From Diadema setosum (taxonomy: Eukaryota > Echinodermata > Echinoidea > Diadematoida > Diadematidae), in contig CM067069.1 of the NCBI GenBank assembly GCA_033980235.1, positions 21,572,650-21,636,649 of the forward strand: a stretch of 64,000 nt of DNA, in the 5' to 3' direction. The translations under genes and the position numbers were made by a program. Below, one piece after another: positions 22,811 to 35,132 of this stretch; the first letter of the stretch is position 1; every line of letters starts with the position of its first letter. A model generated the notes under the pieces. It was not told where the DNA came from. It was given only the letters and a program-made list of their open reading frames with translations, and did not search any database.

Positions 22811-23807
22811 GTTCATAATCGTCGTAAACAGGACTGGTGTATAAAGAATTGAACTATTATATGTACATGTATTATGATCATTCACAACATCCAATTGCAG
22901 TCTATTCAGCGCACTTTCAAATTCAGCAACATTGATTTTTTTCACATATGATTTTCTTTACTTTTTTTGTCATAGTGAAAAGAAAAACATAATCATAAAG
23001 ATTCGTCCAATTATTCTGTCCTGTACTGTTGTTGGCTGGTATTGAGTCAACTTTATTATCTATCCTTGTGACAACGTCTCGCGTAGTATATAGAGATACT
23101 GCCCCCATTCAGCAACCGGCGTTGCATTCATGCCGCCCATGACTCAAACCTGTAATGATTACGTAACGTATATTTGATATTGGTCATGCTGTCTTGGTTT
23201 CGTCATTTGTGTGATGGTGACCCTGTGTTGTCTGCTTGCTATATTTAGCTCCATGCCAATGGAAACGAGTTTCGTGACGTCTTCAGAGCAATTCAGCTGC
23301 CAACGCACTCTTCGGCTATACGTCGCATCAGGGAGGTTGTTCTTCCACCTCCCTGGACGCGTCGTAATTTGCTGACCTCAAGCACGTTTGCCAAGACGCG
23401 CTCCGCACGTGCCGTCTCCCCAAGAACACACGCGAGTGGCGTGCAGGGAAGATTGAGAGAGGATATCTTCCCCTTACCTAGCTCATTCACTCCCTCTTTG
23501 ATCAATAGACAGGTCGAAACACCGTATTTTCTGAGGGAAAATAACCCTTTTTGGTGGGTATGTGGACGGATGATACAAAAGCACTTTCCCTTAAAAACGT
23601 TTACATTTTGATCTTTATTTATTGTACCTTTGGTAATTAGATTATGTAATACGCAGACACAGTGATGATTGAATTTAGTAATTTTGGTAAAATTGATATT
23701 AGGTCTAATACATGTGTTATGATATTAGGTATTATATGGTATTATATAGTATTATGTGATTACCATCAATATCTTTATAAACATAATTCTATATCATCCA
23801 CATCATA
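22811..23807. other. intergenic DNA with a GC-richer island
   Basis: 23220-23520 is clearly richer in GC and CpG (for example ACGCGTCGTAATTTGC, CGCGCTCCGCACGTG) and open in more than one frame on both strands, but it has no recognisable protein motif. The remainder is AT-rich. Confidence 0.4.
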
Positions 23808-23934
23808 GTAGACAGTGAGTTGTAATGTTCTTAAAATTTTCTGTAGATTTTAATTTTTTGTGCTATTTTCCCTATTTTGGGGGTGCTGAACACGAATCCA
23901 CTTGTTGCCATTTTTCTAACCGACGTCTTCAGCC

Positions 23935-25537
23935 GTTGCCATGGCAACGCATTATTTTCCTTAAAAGAAGATGTATTCTTCATTAATAAACACATAAAAA
24001 CAGGTTGTACACACAAAAATATGTCATTATAAACCCTCTTTAATCAAATGCCGCTTTTAAAAAATTACAATATTTACAATGTCATGGTTACCTCATAGCA
24101 ATGACGGTTACCATGGCAACAACTATTTATAAAGAAAAATGATATTTTCATGAAAAAGCAAGAAAACATTACAAGATTGAGTGGAATATTTATCATAAAT
24201 TACTATCTTGATTTCTATCTTATTTTTCCACTATGTTCATTTCACATCATTTTCGTTGCTATGGCAGCAACATGACAAAAGCTACCATTTAAAGAAAAAT
24301 AAGCATTGCGATTGAAAGAAAAGCAAGAATAAAATACGTCGGTAGATAACAAATTTCTGTATAGTGAGATATTTTTTTTTTTTGCTATTTCCTTTATTTT
24401 GGGGTTGCCGAACACGAATCCACCTGTTACCATATTTCTAAATGACATCTTCAGCCGTGCCATGGCAACAATTTATTTTTATATCTTTAAAAGAACATGT
24501 ATTCTTTATTAAACATCATACAAACATGCTATAAACATCAAAACAAGTCAATATAAACATATTGCTTCAATCAAATTATAAATCACAATTCCCGAATGTT
24601 ACGGCTACCTCATAGCAATGACGGTTGCCATGGTAACAGCTATTTTTAAAAGAAAATGATTTTTCATCAAAAACCATGAAAACATGAAAAGTTTGAGTAG
24701 AATACTCATTACAAAGTACTATGATAATAACCAGCTTTTTTCACTATGTTCATGCCACATTATCATCATTGCTATGGCAACAACATGATTTTTTCCCCAG
24801 AAAGCAGAAGTATGTGGTTGAAAGGAAAAAAAAATCAAATAAATGATCAATTTTTGTAGAATTTATTTTTTTCCGGCTCTTTTTTCTATTTTGGGAATGC
24901 TGAAAAGGAATCCACCTGTGGCCACTCTTCTAAATGATGTCTTCGGTCGTTGTCATGGCAACAAATTATTTTCTTTAAAAGAACATGTGTTTTTTATTAA
25001 GCATCATAAAAACATGTTGCTAAGACCAAAATATGTCAATATATACATTTCTCTTCAATCAATTAAAAACAGTTCCTTTTTCCAATTTCATTGTTGCCTC
25101 ATAGCAATGACAGTTGCCATAGTAACAATTCTTAAAAAGAAAATACTGATATTTTAATGAAAAATTTGAAAATATGACGAGATTGTGGAGCATTTTCATT
25201 ACAAATTACTATCAGCTCATTGTTTTCACAACGTTCGTTCCACATTATTTCTGTTGCTATAGCAATAACATGAGAAAAAAGTTTTTTTTTTCAAGGATAA
25301 AAGTTGTATAGCAATATGTTGGAAATTGCTATACGGAAGGTATCATAGTCATTTAAGGTTTACAAATGTCTTGGAGGCATCAATGCTGAAACAGAGTACA
25401 TCATGACGAGAAAATTGGAACTTTTGGGGAGGTTCTTACACATTTGAATTGCTTGTTATTTGTATTTTGCATTCCCTGGGTATTTCTATGGTTAATATAT
25501 ATATATACATATATATGTATTTATATATATACATATA

Positions 25538-25583
<46 letters not shown>

Positions 25584-27230
25584 CTTAACAAGTTGTTGCG
25601 ATAGGAACAGAAATGATGTTCTATGAACAAAATTATGTATGGCTAACAGTCTTGCTCATTGGTAATACAGTATACTTCAAAATTTAGGGCATAATTTCAA
25701 GATTTTTTTCTTGAAGATATTTTTTTCTAAAAAATTGATGCATTTCCATAGCAACCATGTTAAATATTAACCGATATTACGGATATTTAAGGTTTTGAAG
25801 GTGCACTATGATCAGAAATTCAGGAAGCTGACTAAACTTTTGTGTTTTTACTTATTTGTTTTTTGCTTAGTACATATTCTTTTCTTCCTTATCCAATGAT
25901 TAGCGTTATTTTTTTTCGTTAAAAAGCAGTTTTTCTTATGTTATTGCTATAGCAACAAAGACGATGTTGGATGGATTAAGTGAAAAAAAGAACTGATAGT
26001 AAATATGCTACTCAACTTTTTCTTGTTTTTTCATGAAAATATTATTTTCTGTAATGAATTGTTACCATGGCAACTGTCATTGCTATGAGGTAACCATGAA
26101 ATTTGAACATTGTGATGTTTTATTAGATTAAAGAGACATGTTTATGTTGACACATTTTGGTGTTAACAGCATGTTTTTATGATGTTTAAAGAAGAACACA
26201 AGTTTTTTTAAAGAAAATAATTTGTTGCCATGGCAACTGCTGAAGACGTCATTTAAAAAAATGACCTCAGGTGCATTCCTGTTCAGCATCCCCAAAATAG
26301 AGGAAAAAGCACAAAAGATTTAAACTTTACAGAAATTGATCATTTCTTTATTTCATTCTTTCTTTCCTTTTTAATGAAACAGTTCTTCTTTCTATAAAAG
26401 ACAGTTTTCCTCATGTTGTTGCCATAGCAACGATAATAATGTGGGATGAGCAGTGGGGAAAAAAAAGCTGATAGTCATAAAAGGACCCTAACTGGTAATG
26501 AATAATTACTCAAACTTTTCATGTTTTCATGCCTTTTGATGAAAAAATCATTATTTTCTTTTTAAAAATAGCTGTTACCATGGCAACCGTCATCGCTATG
26601 AGGTCGTTGGTGACATTCGGAAATTGTGATTTTTATTTTAATCAAAGAAATATGTTTATATTGACATCTGTTGGAAATTACAGTATGTTTTTATAATGTT
26701 TAATAAAGAATACTGTTCTTTTAAAGAAAATCATTTGTTGCCATGGCAACAGTAGGATTCGTGTACGGCACTCCCAATATAAGGGAAAAAGCACAAATAA
26801 TCTAACTGTACAGAAATGTATTATAAACCGATTTATTTCATTCTTGATTTCCTTTTAATTGAAATACCTATTTCTTCTTTGAAAGGCAGCTTTTGTCATG
26901 TTGTTGCTATAGCAACGAAAAGGAAGTGAAATCAACATAGTGGAAAAAAAAAACCTGATAATCATGACAGTAGTTAGTAATCAATATTCCACTCCATCTT
27001 GTCATATTTTCTTGCTTTTCCATGAGAATATCACTATTTTCTTTAAAAATAGTTGTTACCATGGCAACCATCGTTGCTATGAGGTAACCATGGCATGTTA
27101 AGAATTGGGATTTGTAATTTGATTAAAGAGATGTTTATATCGACTTATTTTGGTGTTTACAGCATGTTTTTATGATGTTTAATGAAGAATACACATCCTT
27201 TTAAAGAAAATAATGAGTTGCCATGGCAAC
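23935..27230. promoter_or_regulatory. array of about 18 RFX/X-box-like palindromes
   Basis: Near-consensus GTTRCCATGGYAAC palindromes occur at 23935, 24107, 24255, 24456, 24624, 24769, 24949, 25113, 25253, 25943, 26061, 26224, 26418, 26574, 26737, 26903, 27055 and 27217. Several are perfect GTTGCCATGGCAAC, the classical RFX dimer (EF-C/X-box) site. There are three types per 500-bp unit: one beside GAAGACGTCATTT, one beside CATTGCTATGAGGTAAC, and one GTTGCTATAGCAAC. Spacing is mostly 140-200 bp. Binding is inferred from the motif only. Confidence 0.45.
25496..25582. repeat. (TA)n / TATG microsatellite at the palindrome centre
   Basis: A compound TA-rich run lying close to the symmetry point of the giant inverted repeat. 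Confidence 0.9.
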
Positions 27231-27375
27231 GGCTGAAGACGTCATTTAGAAAAATGGCAACAGGTGGATTCATGTTCAGCACCCCCAAAATAGGGGTAAT
27301 ATCACATAAAATCAAAATTTACAGACAATTTTAAGAACACCCCAATATTGTGACAACTCGCCGTCTACTATCATG

Positions 27376-28340
27376 GTTATACTTTATAATAATCTTTAGT
27401 AGTCAGAGTAGCAGCAAAAGCACTATCGCTTTCACTCTAGCTATCTTTAGAATCACATCAAGTAGACTTAGCATTATGACTCTGGGTGTCGAAGCAAGGT
27501 CACGATGTTTTGTTCTTGATCGATAGCTTGTTTTCTGTTTGTTTCCTCCGTGAAGTAATATTGCTTGTACTTTCTCTTCAAGGCTCAGATGTACAGAGTC
27601 CTTGTTTGTTGTGGATGCATGACTATAACGTAAGTTAAAAATAAATGTCAAGTTCTTCTATACGCTTTACACTTGTTTACAAACGAGAACTAAACGTCTT
27701 GCCATTTTTCCTATCATTTCGCCGACGGATATTAGAGTGGAACCATGTAAAAAGTTCGTCGTCAAGATTTTGATGACAATAGCACCAGACGAATCTTGTA
27801 GGAGGAGAAACAACACGGTGTCCGGCTACTATAAAACTCCAAATGTTTTCAGACGATGGACTAATCTTGATTGTAATGGGGAATCTTGCTGCCATCCACC
27901 CTGTCAATCAAGGTATGCATATTTTTTTTTTTCTCCTAACTATGTAATCAAACTAGAATCAGGAAGGGTTTAGCTCATTCTTGATTTTGATGAGGAGGTT
28001 TTGATATGAAAAATCTTGTTTGATCTGTCTGTTGGTGTATGGGTTATGGGCAACGTAACGATTGCGTAACAAGTGGGACAGAGTTACAAGTCGCTATACT
28101 CAATCGCATGCATTGTGAAGAAAAAGAATGGGAAATGGGCTCGAGTATTACGATTTGAAATACTACATTGTGCTGCATTCACGCCAACATTAAACGCGTA
28201 CACGTCGTAATGCGACTGAGAAGAAAATTATTTCTTCTCCAAACCTCTGATCTCCGGAGTATGAGGCATGTTTGATCTGTCATTTGGCACTTGGGAATCT
28301 GGTCTGTTCAAATTACTTTGTGTGACCGTGTGTGTACTAT

Positions 28341-28393
<53 letters not shown>

Positions 28394-28606
28394 GGGATAA
28401 AGGGGAGAGGAGAGAGATGGGGAGAGACATTGAGGTGACTAAACACATTTGAAAAGTTTATTTTTATTTTCAACTAAGTTTAATTCAGTAACAAATGTAA
28501 TTTCTTAATTTTATTCAGAAATTGAATACATACGGTATACACGTACACACATGCACACACGCACACACACAAACAAACATTTTATTTGCTCCGCGTATTG
28601 GCAGTA
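27376..28606. other. intergenic DNA with a (TG)n microsatellite
   Basis: A pure (TG)n run covers 28342-28390. A cysteine-rich open stretch at 27737-27910 ends at a plausible donor (CAATCAAG|GTATGC) but has no recognisable motif. Nothing else is supported. Confidence 0.45.
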
Positions 28607-28757
28607 CAGTGCACTCCTGTTATAACGAAGTTCTCGGCACCGGCAATTTTTTTTCGTTACATGTATATCGAAAGTTCGTTATAACCGAACAAAGAAACAA
28701 TGAAGAACAAAGAGCGGATAATTTTGCGGCCTGAATTTTTACTTCGTTGTAACAGGA
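28607..28757. mobile_element. small MITE-like element
   Basis: TCCTGTTATAACGAAGT (28615-28631) pairs with TCCTGTTACAACGAAGT in reverse complement (28741-28757). The left end reads TA-CAGTGCAC, like a TA-targeting element, but the right outer end is lost or diverged. Confidence 0.55.
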
Positions 28758-29439
28758 ATTTCGTTATATATATAAACAATACTATTCAGTTGTATGAAAT
28801 ATGGATATGTTCTAATACCTGTTATTTTTTCTCCTATTAGACCGAAGTACTTTTTGTGAGTCATAGGCTATATAGGTTACACACGTGTTTACTAACGCGA
28901 TGTTTGAACGACAAAGTCTCCGCTGCTACCAAATCTCACTTGAAATCTAATCCATTCAAGTCTCAAAGCAAGATGACCATTTTTATTCGTCAATCGGAAT
29001 TAAGACTGATGTTGTCATCGATGCATGAATTAATTCAGTCTGAAAAAGTTTTAACGTCCTAAGAATAGATATCAATACTGACTACAAAGGTTCGTTTTGG
29101 GTTCGGATTTTCTCCGATATTGCAAATACAACTGTTGAAACTTTTGGTAAGTTTTTAAGACTGATTTTAGACTATATCTTGATGTGAACATCTCTAGTTT
29201 TGCGTTATCTACAACGTGTATGATAATGTAATTTCCCTAAGTAAGGAGTTCTGGAAAACCCCAGTCTTTTGTATCTTTATATATTTAGTGCTGTCCATCA
29301 GATACTTCTTTCAGCCAAAAACCTTTATGGCCCAGTCACTGTTCAAAATTCTCCTTTTCTGGCATACTGCTTTTTATAACTAAATCCGAAGTGTGTTTGA
29401 TAGACGATGAGCATTCAACTGAAAGTTAGTCTGACAGGA

Positions 29440-29610
29440 AAGAGTAAAATTTTACAAGGACAACTGTAAAATTTTATCAAAATCGGATAAAAATTGGGGA
29501 AGTTATGAAATTGTCAAGTTTCGCTTGTTTTAGGGAAACAGTTCTTGAACAGTCATATCAATGTACAAATAGTGAAGTGATCGTGATTGTGTCATCACCT
29601 CACAGCTATC
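29440..29610 (+). mobile_element. partial copy of the 32.6-33.2 kb fold-back family
   Basis: It shares AAAATCGGATAARAA, GGAAAACAGTTCTTGA-like words, the AGTCATATCAATG region and GTGTCATCACCTCAC with the left arm at 32600-32800. Only one arm is seen. Confidence 0.55.
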
Positions 29611-29664
29611 CATATAGTTTGTACTTAAAATCTTGAAATTTCCAATCTTTTTTTGGATTGGGAG

Positions 29665-29667
<3 letters not shown>

Positions 29668-29705
<38 letters not shown>

Positions 29706-29727
29706 GTTGTTGTTGTTGTTGTTGTTG
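29668..29727. repeat. (GT)n(TTG)n compound microsatellite
   Basis: A GT dinucleotide run (29668-29702) passes directly into a TTG trinucleotide run (29703-29727). Confidence 0.95.
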
Positions 29728-29869
29728 GATTTTTTTTTTGTTCAAATGCAACAATGCCACAGTCTGAAATCTTCATAATCATATCTGACTGGTCATTAAT
29801 TTGAAGTTATCAAGCCAGGAATAACATAATATTTTCCTTTTTATGGCAGAAAAAGAAAAGTTTCATCAT

Positions 29870-29870
<1 letters not shown>

Positions 29871-29928
<58 letters not shown>

Positions 29929-29929
29929 G
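29871..29929. repeat. (TTG)n microsatellite
   Basis: About 19 perfect TTG units. The poly-leucine frame across it is an artefact. Confidence 0.95.
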
Positions 29930-31599
29930 GTACACAATCCATCCAAGTTTCTTTTGCACTACCATGAGTTTCTACAACGCACACGTTTGAACTCTTCACA
30001 GTTTTCCGGTGACGTCAGAGAAAGTAAATGTTCGACTTGGGTTCGAAGGGGAAAGCTAATTCGCAAATGAGAACGGAGCAGACTAATAATGTCCAGAACA
30101 CCAGTTCATGATCTCAGTATTTTGTGTTGTCCAGCGTGTTTTTGTTTTCCCTAAAAAGTGCTGTGGGCTTATTGAGTAGGCCTATTCTGATTATTTTTAG
30201 AGACATCCAAAATCATACGATTTCTAGAATCCTACATTACAATCAACAATCTGTTAGCGTATTGCTCAGATATCTATACAAGGGAAATCAACCAAATAGC
30301 AAGAGGACAGAGACAAAATTGAAATTCCACCCCGCACCAAAAAACGAGTAATCTCACAGTCAATAGAAAAGACAAATGGATTTATTCTGTGATGTGAACA
30401 GGGTGGGCTAACACGCCAACGAGGAATGCCTTGGTAAATACAGCGGTCTATGTTGGTTAATGATCCCTGTGCGAAGATAAGCCAGGCATTAGGAAAGCGT
30501 TCAAAAACCAAACACTGCACTCCCTTCAGATATGAGGAATATAGTGACTCTTTAACGCGTCGCGGAAATGATCACTTTTAAACAGTGTATAAATCACGTA
30601 AATCAGCAATGTCAACTGGTGTTACAATAAGGACATCACGGATCCTCTCATAGCGGTCATGCCACCATAGAACTTTTGGAAAAAAGGCGACAACCACCGA
30701 CCAGTAGGATTAAGTATTGTGTTGAGCTTGGATGGATTGGGCAATGTCCAGTTGTGGAGTTGGCTGTTACCAGCAAAGAGGCATCCGCACGATATCTTAT
30801 ATTGGCCAATTATATAATATAGTGAAGCAAGATTCGGTAACTTTCTTGTAGAGCGACCGAACCTGCGCAGTGCGTATCAAGGTCTAGAGAGTCATGCACA
30901 CAGATGTCAGGAATAATGAATACCTTTATCACGTTATCACAAATTTTCCCACCTCATTAGTGCAGTAACGCCCGAGGAATCTTCCCCGACGTGTCTATAT
31001 TGATAGCGTCAAATGAAAATCATTCCTACACTTCCGCGTCGTAGTTCTTCAAACGGATTCGAAACTTGATCGAATACTATGGTTACCTTATACAGGAAAC
31101 ACGTTTTTGCCACCACTCTTGGTGATACTCTGGTAGTACAAAGTGAACCGAATTGATAAGTAGAAACATTTTTCAAGAATCCAAGTTAAGACGCACATCA
31201 TTTTCATGTCTGTGCGAGCTGTATGTCAGGCTGCTTTATCTATCAACTCGGAGTAATATTTAGAACAACGATAACATTGTGATTCGTTCACAGTAACTGA
31301 AGGACCAAAGCGATTGCTGTATATCATACATTACTGGACCGAAGAAAAAGCCAATGGTTTTTTCGACGTGATAGGATATTATTGAAGGATCGCAAGGAAT
31401 AGGCAGGAGATAGAAAGATGTCCAAGCCCAGCTGATAACTACGACGAACGGCAGCTTGAAACTTGATCATCATGGAGACATAGGTGCAGACAAGGATTTT
31501 CATCTGGATTATACATTCGAGACATTGCCACAATGGTATCTGGTAAGCATTGTCTTTTTTTCTCTTTGAAATAATCAAATTGTGACTTTGTGATAGCGT
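29930..31599. other. intergenic DNA
   Basis: No gene, repeat or element boundary can be supported. Base composition is slightly more GC-rich around 30380-31060. Confidence 0.45.
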
Positions 31600-31973
31600 T
31601 TAAAGGGGATGGCTAGTAACTGATCAGTGGGAATGCTGGGGGATTATTGTTCCAATCCTTGTGGGATTCATTTAAGAGTACTGGTACATTATATATCTGT
31701 TGTCGTGTGAAAATCATTTGCTTCAGAATGGTCTCATATTCAAGTAATGTGCAATTCAATGTTTCCAGGTTAGCCTGCCTGTACAGTGTCGGGGAGGTCG
31801 TTAACGATCGCCCCGACACTGTACAGGCATGCTTACTTGAATATGAGACCATTCTGAAGCAAATAATTTTCACGCAACAATAGATATATAATGTACTCTT
31901 AAATGAATCCCACAAGGATTGGAACAATCATCCCACTGATTCCCACTGATCAGTTACTAGCCATCCCCTTTAA
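31600..31973. mobile_element. 374-bp TTAA-flanked fold-back MITE, copy 1
   Basis: TTAA flanks both ends. The arms AGGGGATGGCTAGTAACTGA...TCAGTTACTAGCCATCCCCT pair almost to the centre, which is itself a GC-rich hairpin (CCTGTACAGTGTCGGGG with its complement). Overlapping ORFs on both strands are products of the palindrome. Confidence 0.9.
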
Positions 31974-32567
31974 TTCAGTGAAGAAGGTCAGAGTCAGTAT
32001 TTCATGGGATTTATTACTAAATAACCACTCTTATGATAAAGTCCTACCTTGTAGACCACATCTTGTCTTTCCCTGCGATGACGAGAGAGAGAGGGGCGTC
32101 CTATGAATTATCAATCTGTCTGCCTATCTATCTATCTATTATACGTATAGTACATAATAGATAGAGACAGACAGATAGACAGACAGACAGAGTGAGAGTG
32201 GATGGGAAGAGGGAGACCTTGTTCAAATCACGTTTACAAAGTGCAGTCCACTATACAGTCTACGATGATACAAGCAATTGTAACTGCCGCTTTGAAAAAT
32301 ATTCAAGGCTAATAGAAACTTCCTCGTCAAGCCCTGATTTTTTTTTTTCTGAGAAAAGTATCCTTGTCCACGACATCATTGTACCAGTTCGCACAAGTTG
32401 TTACAGCGTTCTCTATAGTCAGGTGATGCATCATGACAAATCTCGCTACATACGTTGATAGCTTTCATGAAGACTGTTTGATTGTTGTAGTTGCCATATC
32501 AACAACAGGTGCACAGATAAATGGTGCTGTGGTAGTCTGTACAGCAGTGATTAGACAAACGCAAGTT
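31974..32567. other. intergenic DNA with a palindromic tetranucleotide repeat
   Basis: At 32108-32190 (CTAT)n/(CTGT)n words are followed by (ATAG)n/(ACAG)n words around a TATACGTATA centre, forming a simple-sequence hairpin. The rest is unremarkable. Confidence 0.6.
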
Positions 32568-33190
32568 TAAGAGGAAATCCACCCCAAAAATAAGTAGACT
32601 TCAAAAGAAAGAGAAAAATATTCCCTACAGAACGATACAAAAATGACAAAATCGGATAAGAACTAAGGAAGATACTGTATGAGATTTTGAAATTTCACAT
32701 TTTTCGGAAAACATTTCTTGACCAGTCCTTATGAACATTCGAATCGTCAAGTTGACGATGTCATGCTTTCACAATTTTTTATTTATTTCATATACAGAAA
32801 TGGCAAAAATTTCATATTTCAGCTGTATGAATATGTATCTTTGTCAATCAGTTGCAATACAAAACTTGTCTTAAACTACTCAAAGTAAAACAGAACTAAA
32901 ATGTTAACTCTGATATATCTTGGTATGGGAAAATGTTTTACTTGTATTAGCTAAAAATAAGGTTTTTTTTCCGAATTTCATATGTAACACATATGAAAAA
33001 TTGTGAGGGTATGACATCATCAACTCGCTCATTTGAATATTGTTCATGAAAAATTGGCCATGTGAGTTATCATGTACAAACTTTTAGTTGTGTTGACGAA
33101 GGGGATTTTCTCTGTAAGCATGCGAGATGCATCTAATATGGATGTCAGAGTTTCTCATCTTGATTTTGGAGGGATTAACTTTGTTTGTGT
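32568..33190. mobile_element. about 620-bp imperfect fold-back element
   Basis: The left arm (AAATCCACCCCAAAAATA ... TTATGAACATTCGAATCGTC ... GACGATGTCATGCTTTCAC) pairs with the right arm read backwards (TGAACAATATTCAAATGAGC ... GATGATGTCATACCCTCAC ... AATCCCTCCAAAATCA). It is degenerate and non-coding. A half copy lies at 29440-29610. Confidence 0.7.
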
Positions 33191-35132
33191 AGAGGTGCAC
33201 TAAATATTTGGAATTTCTTTGTGAAAGAGAATTTGTGCAGAGTTTGAGCGAAAAGGAAAACCCTTCGCATATCTGATGACCGATTTACTTGGATTATGCC
33301 TACACCTGTACACAGGAACACCCAAGCTTAAGTCTTTTTTTCTTCTTTTTTTTTTTGCATTTCTTTTTCATTTCAACACACGTCTCTATAGCAAATTATT
33401 TACAGGCGTGAGACCCGTATTGCTTTTGGTGATGTTGTCCTCGGTGTTCCACCTTTCACAGGATCAAAGGTCATATTCAGGTTGCTGACTTGTAGACACT
33501 CTGTACCAGCCACGCTTTCTGATTTCTTCTTCTTCTTCTTTTTCATGGTATCGATTGCAGACTTTTTTATGCACTATGAGCGAAATTTAACACGTATACT
33601 GCAGCAACTGCACCCTGATTTTATACTCAAAGTATATTCTGAAAGACAGCAGAAACTAAAAAGAAGTCGCATGTCCGTCAATGAGCCAACCTAATGGATG
33701 ACAAAGAATTTTGGTTTTATTTGTAATCAAAATCACATCACAAGTCATCGTCACGTATTATCGAAGTTTTAACCCCCCCCCCCCCAAAAAAAAAAAAAAA
33801 ATAATAATAATAATAATTAGAATAAACGTTGAAAATTCAAAGTGGCATCCATTGTTTTTCGATCCTTTTGTTTGCATTTCGTCGCTGTGGAGGCGTATAT
33901 TCGGTCATTACTCAAGAAACAATTTTCATGAAAGAATTAAACTCGTCCTCTTGTAAGGAGGAAGGGAGTGCATTATGTTTCCCTCTCTCCATCTTTTTCT
34001 CTCTTTTTTTTTTCAAAGTAGAAAACAGCGTTTGATTCCTTTTGAAGCAATGCTGTCAGCCACATTTCATCAACTTGCTGTAACTTTGTCGACACGATGA
34101 TATTGACACTCCTTCGCCTATCTTTCACCACTGATCTGCTGACGCCTAGAAACCACAGTGGCTTGATACTCCTTTCTTGACCTATATCACTTTAACCCGA
34201 CCAAGACCAACATCTCTAAACGTTATTGTTCTTTCGCAAAACACGCTTGCTTCTGAGGAGATTTGGGTTAAAGGAAAGAGATGTCGCAGTAGGCCATTGT
34301 TTGCATCAGCGCGATAGTTTACCGACTTGTTCGTTGGAACATGGACGTGTGCTAGGTCCATGGTTGGAACTATGACAAGGCACTACTTTGCTGTGCACGG
34401 TACTATGTGAATTGGTAAAACAGCTTTCAATTTACTGTCTCACAATATTTAAAGCTTTATTGAACCTGTGTTACTTTCTTGGAGGGATGATAATGACTTT
34501 AGTTTAGCATTTTTTCTATTTAAAAAGTCAGATTTGAGAAAAAAATGTGGTTACATAATCACAGACGCAACCCTATGTTCCCGAGTAGTGTTTCTTTAGT
34601 CATACGAGCGTGGTAAAAGAAGAAAAATGCAGCCGAGAATAATTATCAGGAGATGAAACTTTCTTTCGTATCTCGGTGGCATAAACCTTGTGCAAGGTGG
34701 CTTGATAACTATTGTAAGATGTGCTGCATGATCGAAGACGAGTTCACAATTGATAGTTATCACTATCACTAAAAAAGCATATCTCCTGCTTGTCTCTATT
34801 AGATGATATCAGGAAAGTGATGCATCTGCTGGAAAAAAAAAGTGAATTCAAAACTTATGCCGAAGTCATTAATCAAGAGTTTAAAACTCTTTCGTGGAAA
34901 TTATATTGAGTGAATGTTTGGAATGGTGGTCATGTTTTATGTCAAGGTGTATAGTGATGTCTTTCCTTTGAGAAAAAAACAAAACAAAAAAGTTTGTTTC
35001 GACTGTGTACATATAAGGAAAGATGACTGCCGAACTGAACCAACGATAACTTCGCCTGAAATATGACCAGAGTTTTGCATTAATGACAAAAATAAGGCTG
35101 CATACAGGATAAATACCAAAGTGAAAGCACTC
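33191..35132. other. intergenic DNA
   Basis: T-rich tracts at 33330-33356 and 33524-33543, and a poly-C/poly-A/(TAA)n junction at 33773-33817. No gene is recognised. Confidence 0.45.

Larger units (their letters stand above)
23808..27375. repeat. 3.6-kb giant inverted repeat with internally repeated arms
   Basis: The left arm (23808 to about 25490) and right arm (about 25590-27375) are reverse complements over their whole length. The outer ends share TAGTAGACRGYGAGTTGT and GTTCTTAAAATT. Each arm holds about three diverged units of roughly 500 bp. The unit marker GTTCAGCACCCCCAAAATAG (or its complement) lies near 23870, 24395 and 24885 on the left and 26275, 26760 and 27277 on the right. The centre is a (TA)n-rich spacer. 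No coding frame runs through it. The form (long inverted repeats made of subterminal direct repeats) fits a fold-back-type transposon; no target duplication was found. Confidence 0.88.

Noticed and set aside
27737..27910. Cysteine-rich peptide ending at a plausible splice donor
   Set aside because: No acceptor, partner exon or family motif could be supported.
29843..30070. Poly-leucine protein
   Set aside because: Translation of a (TTG)n microsatellite.
31613..31927. ORFs of about 100 aa on both strands
   Set aside because: They fall entirely inside the palindromic MITE and mirror each other.
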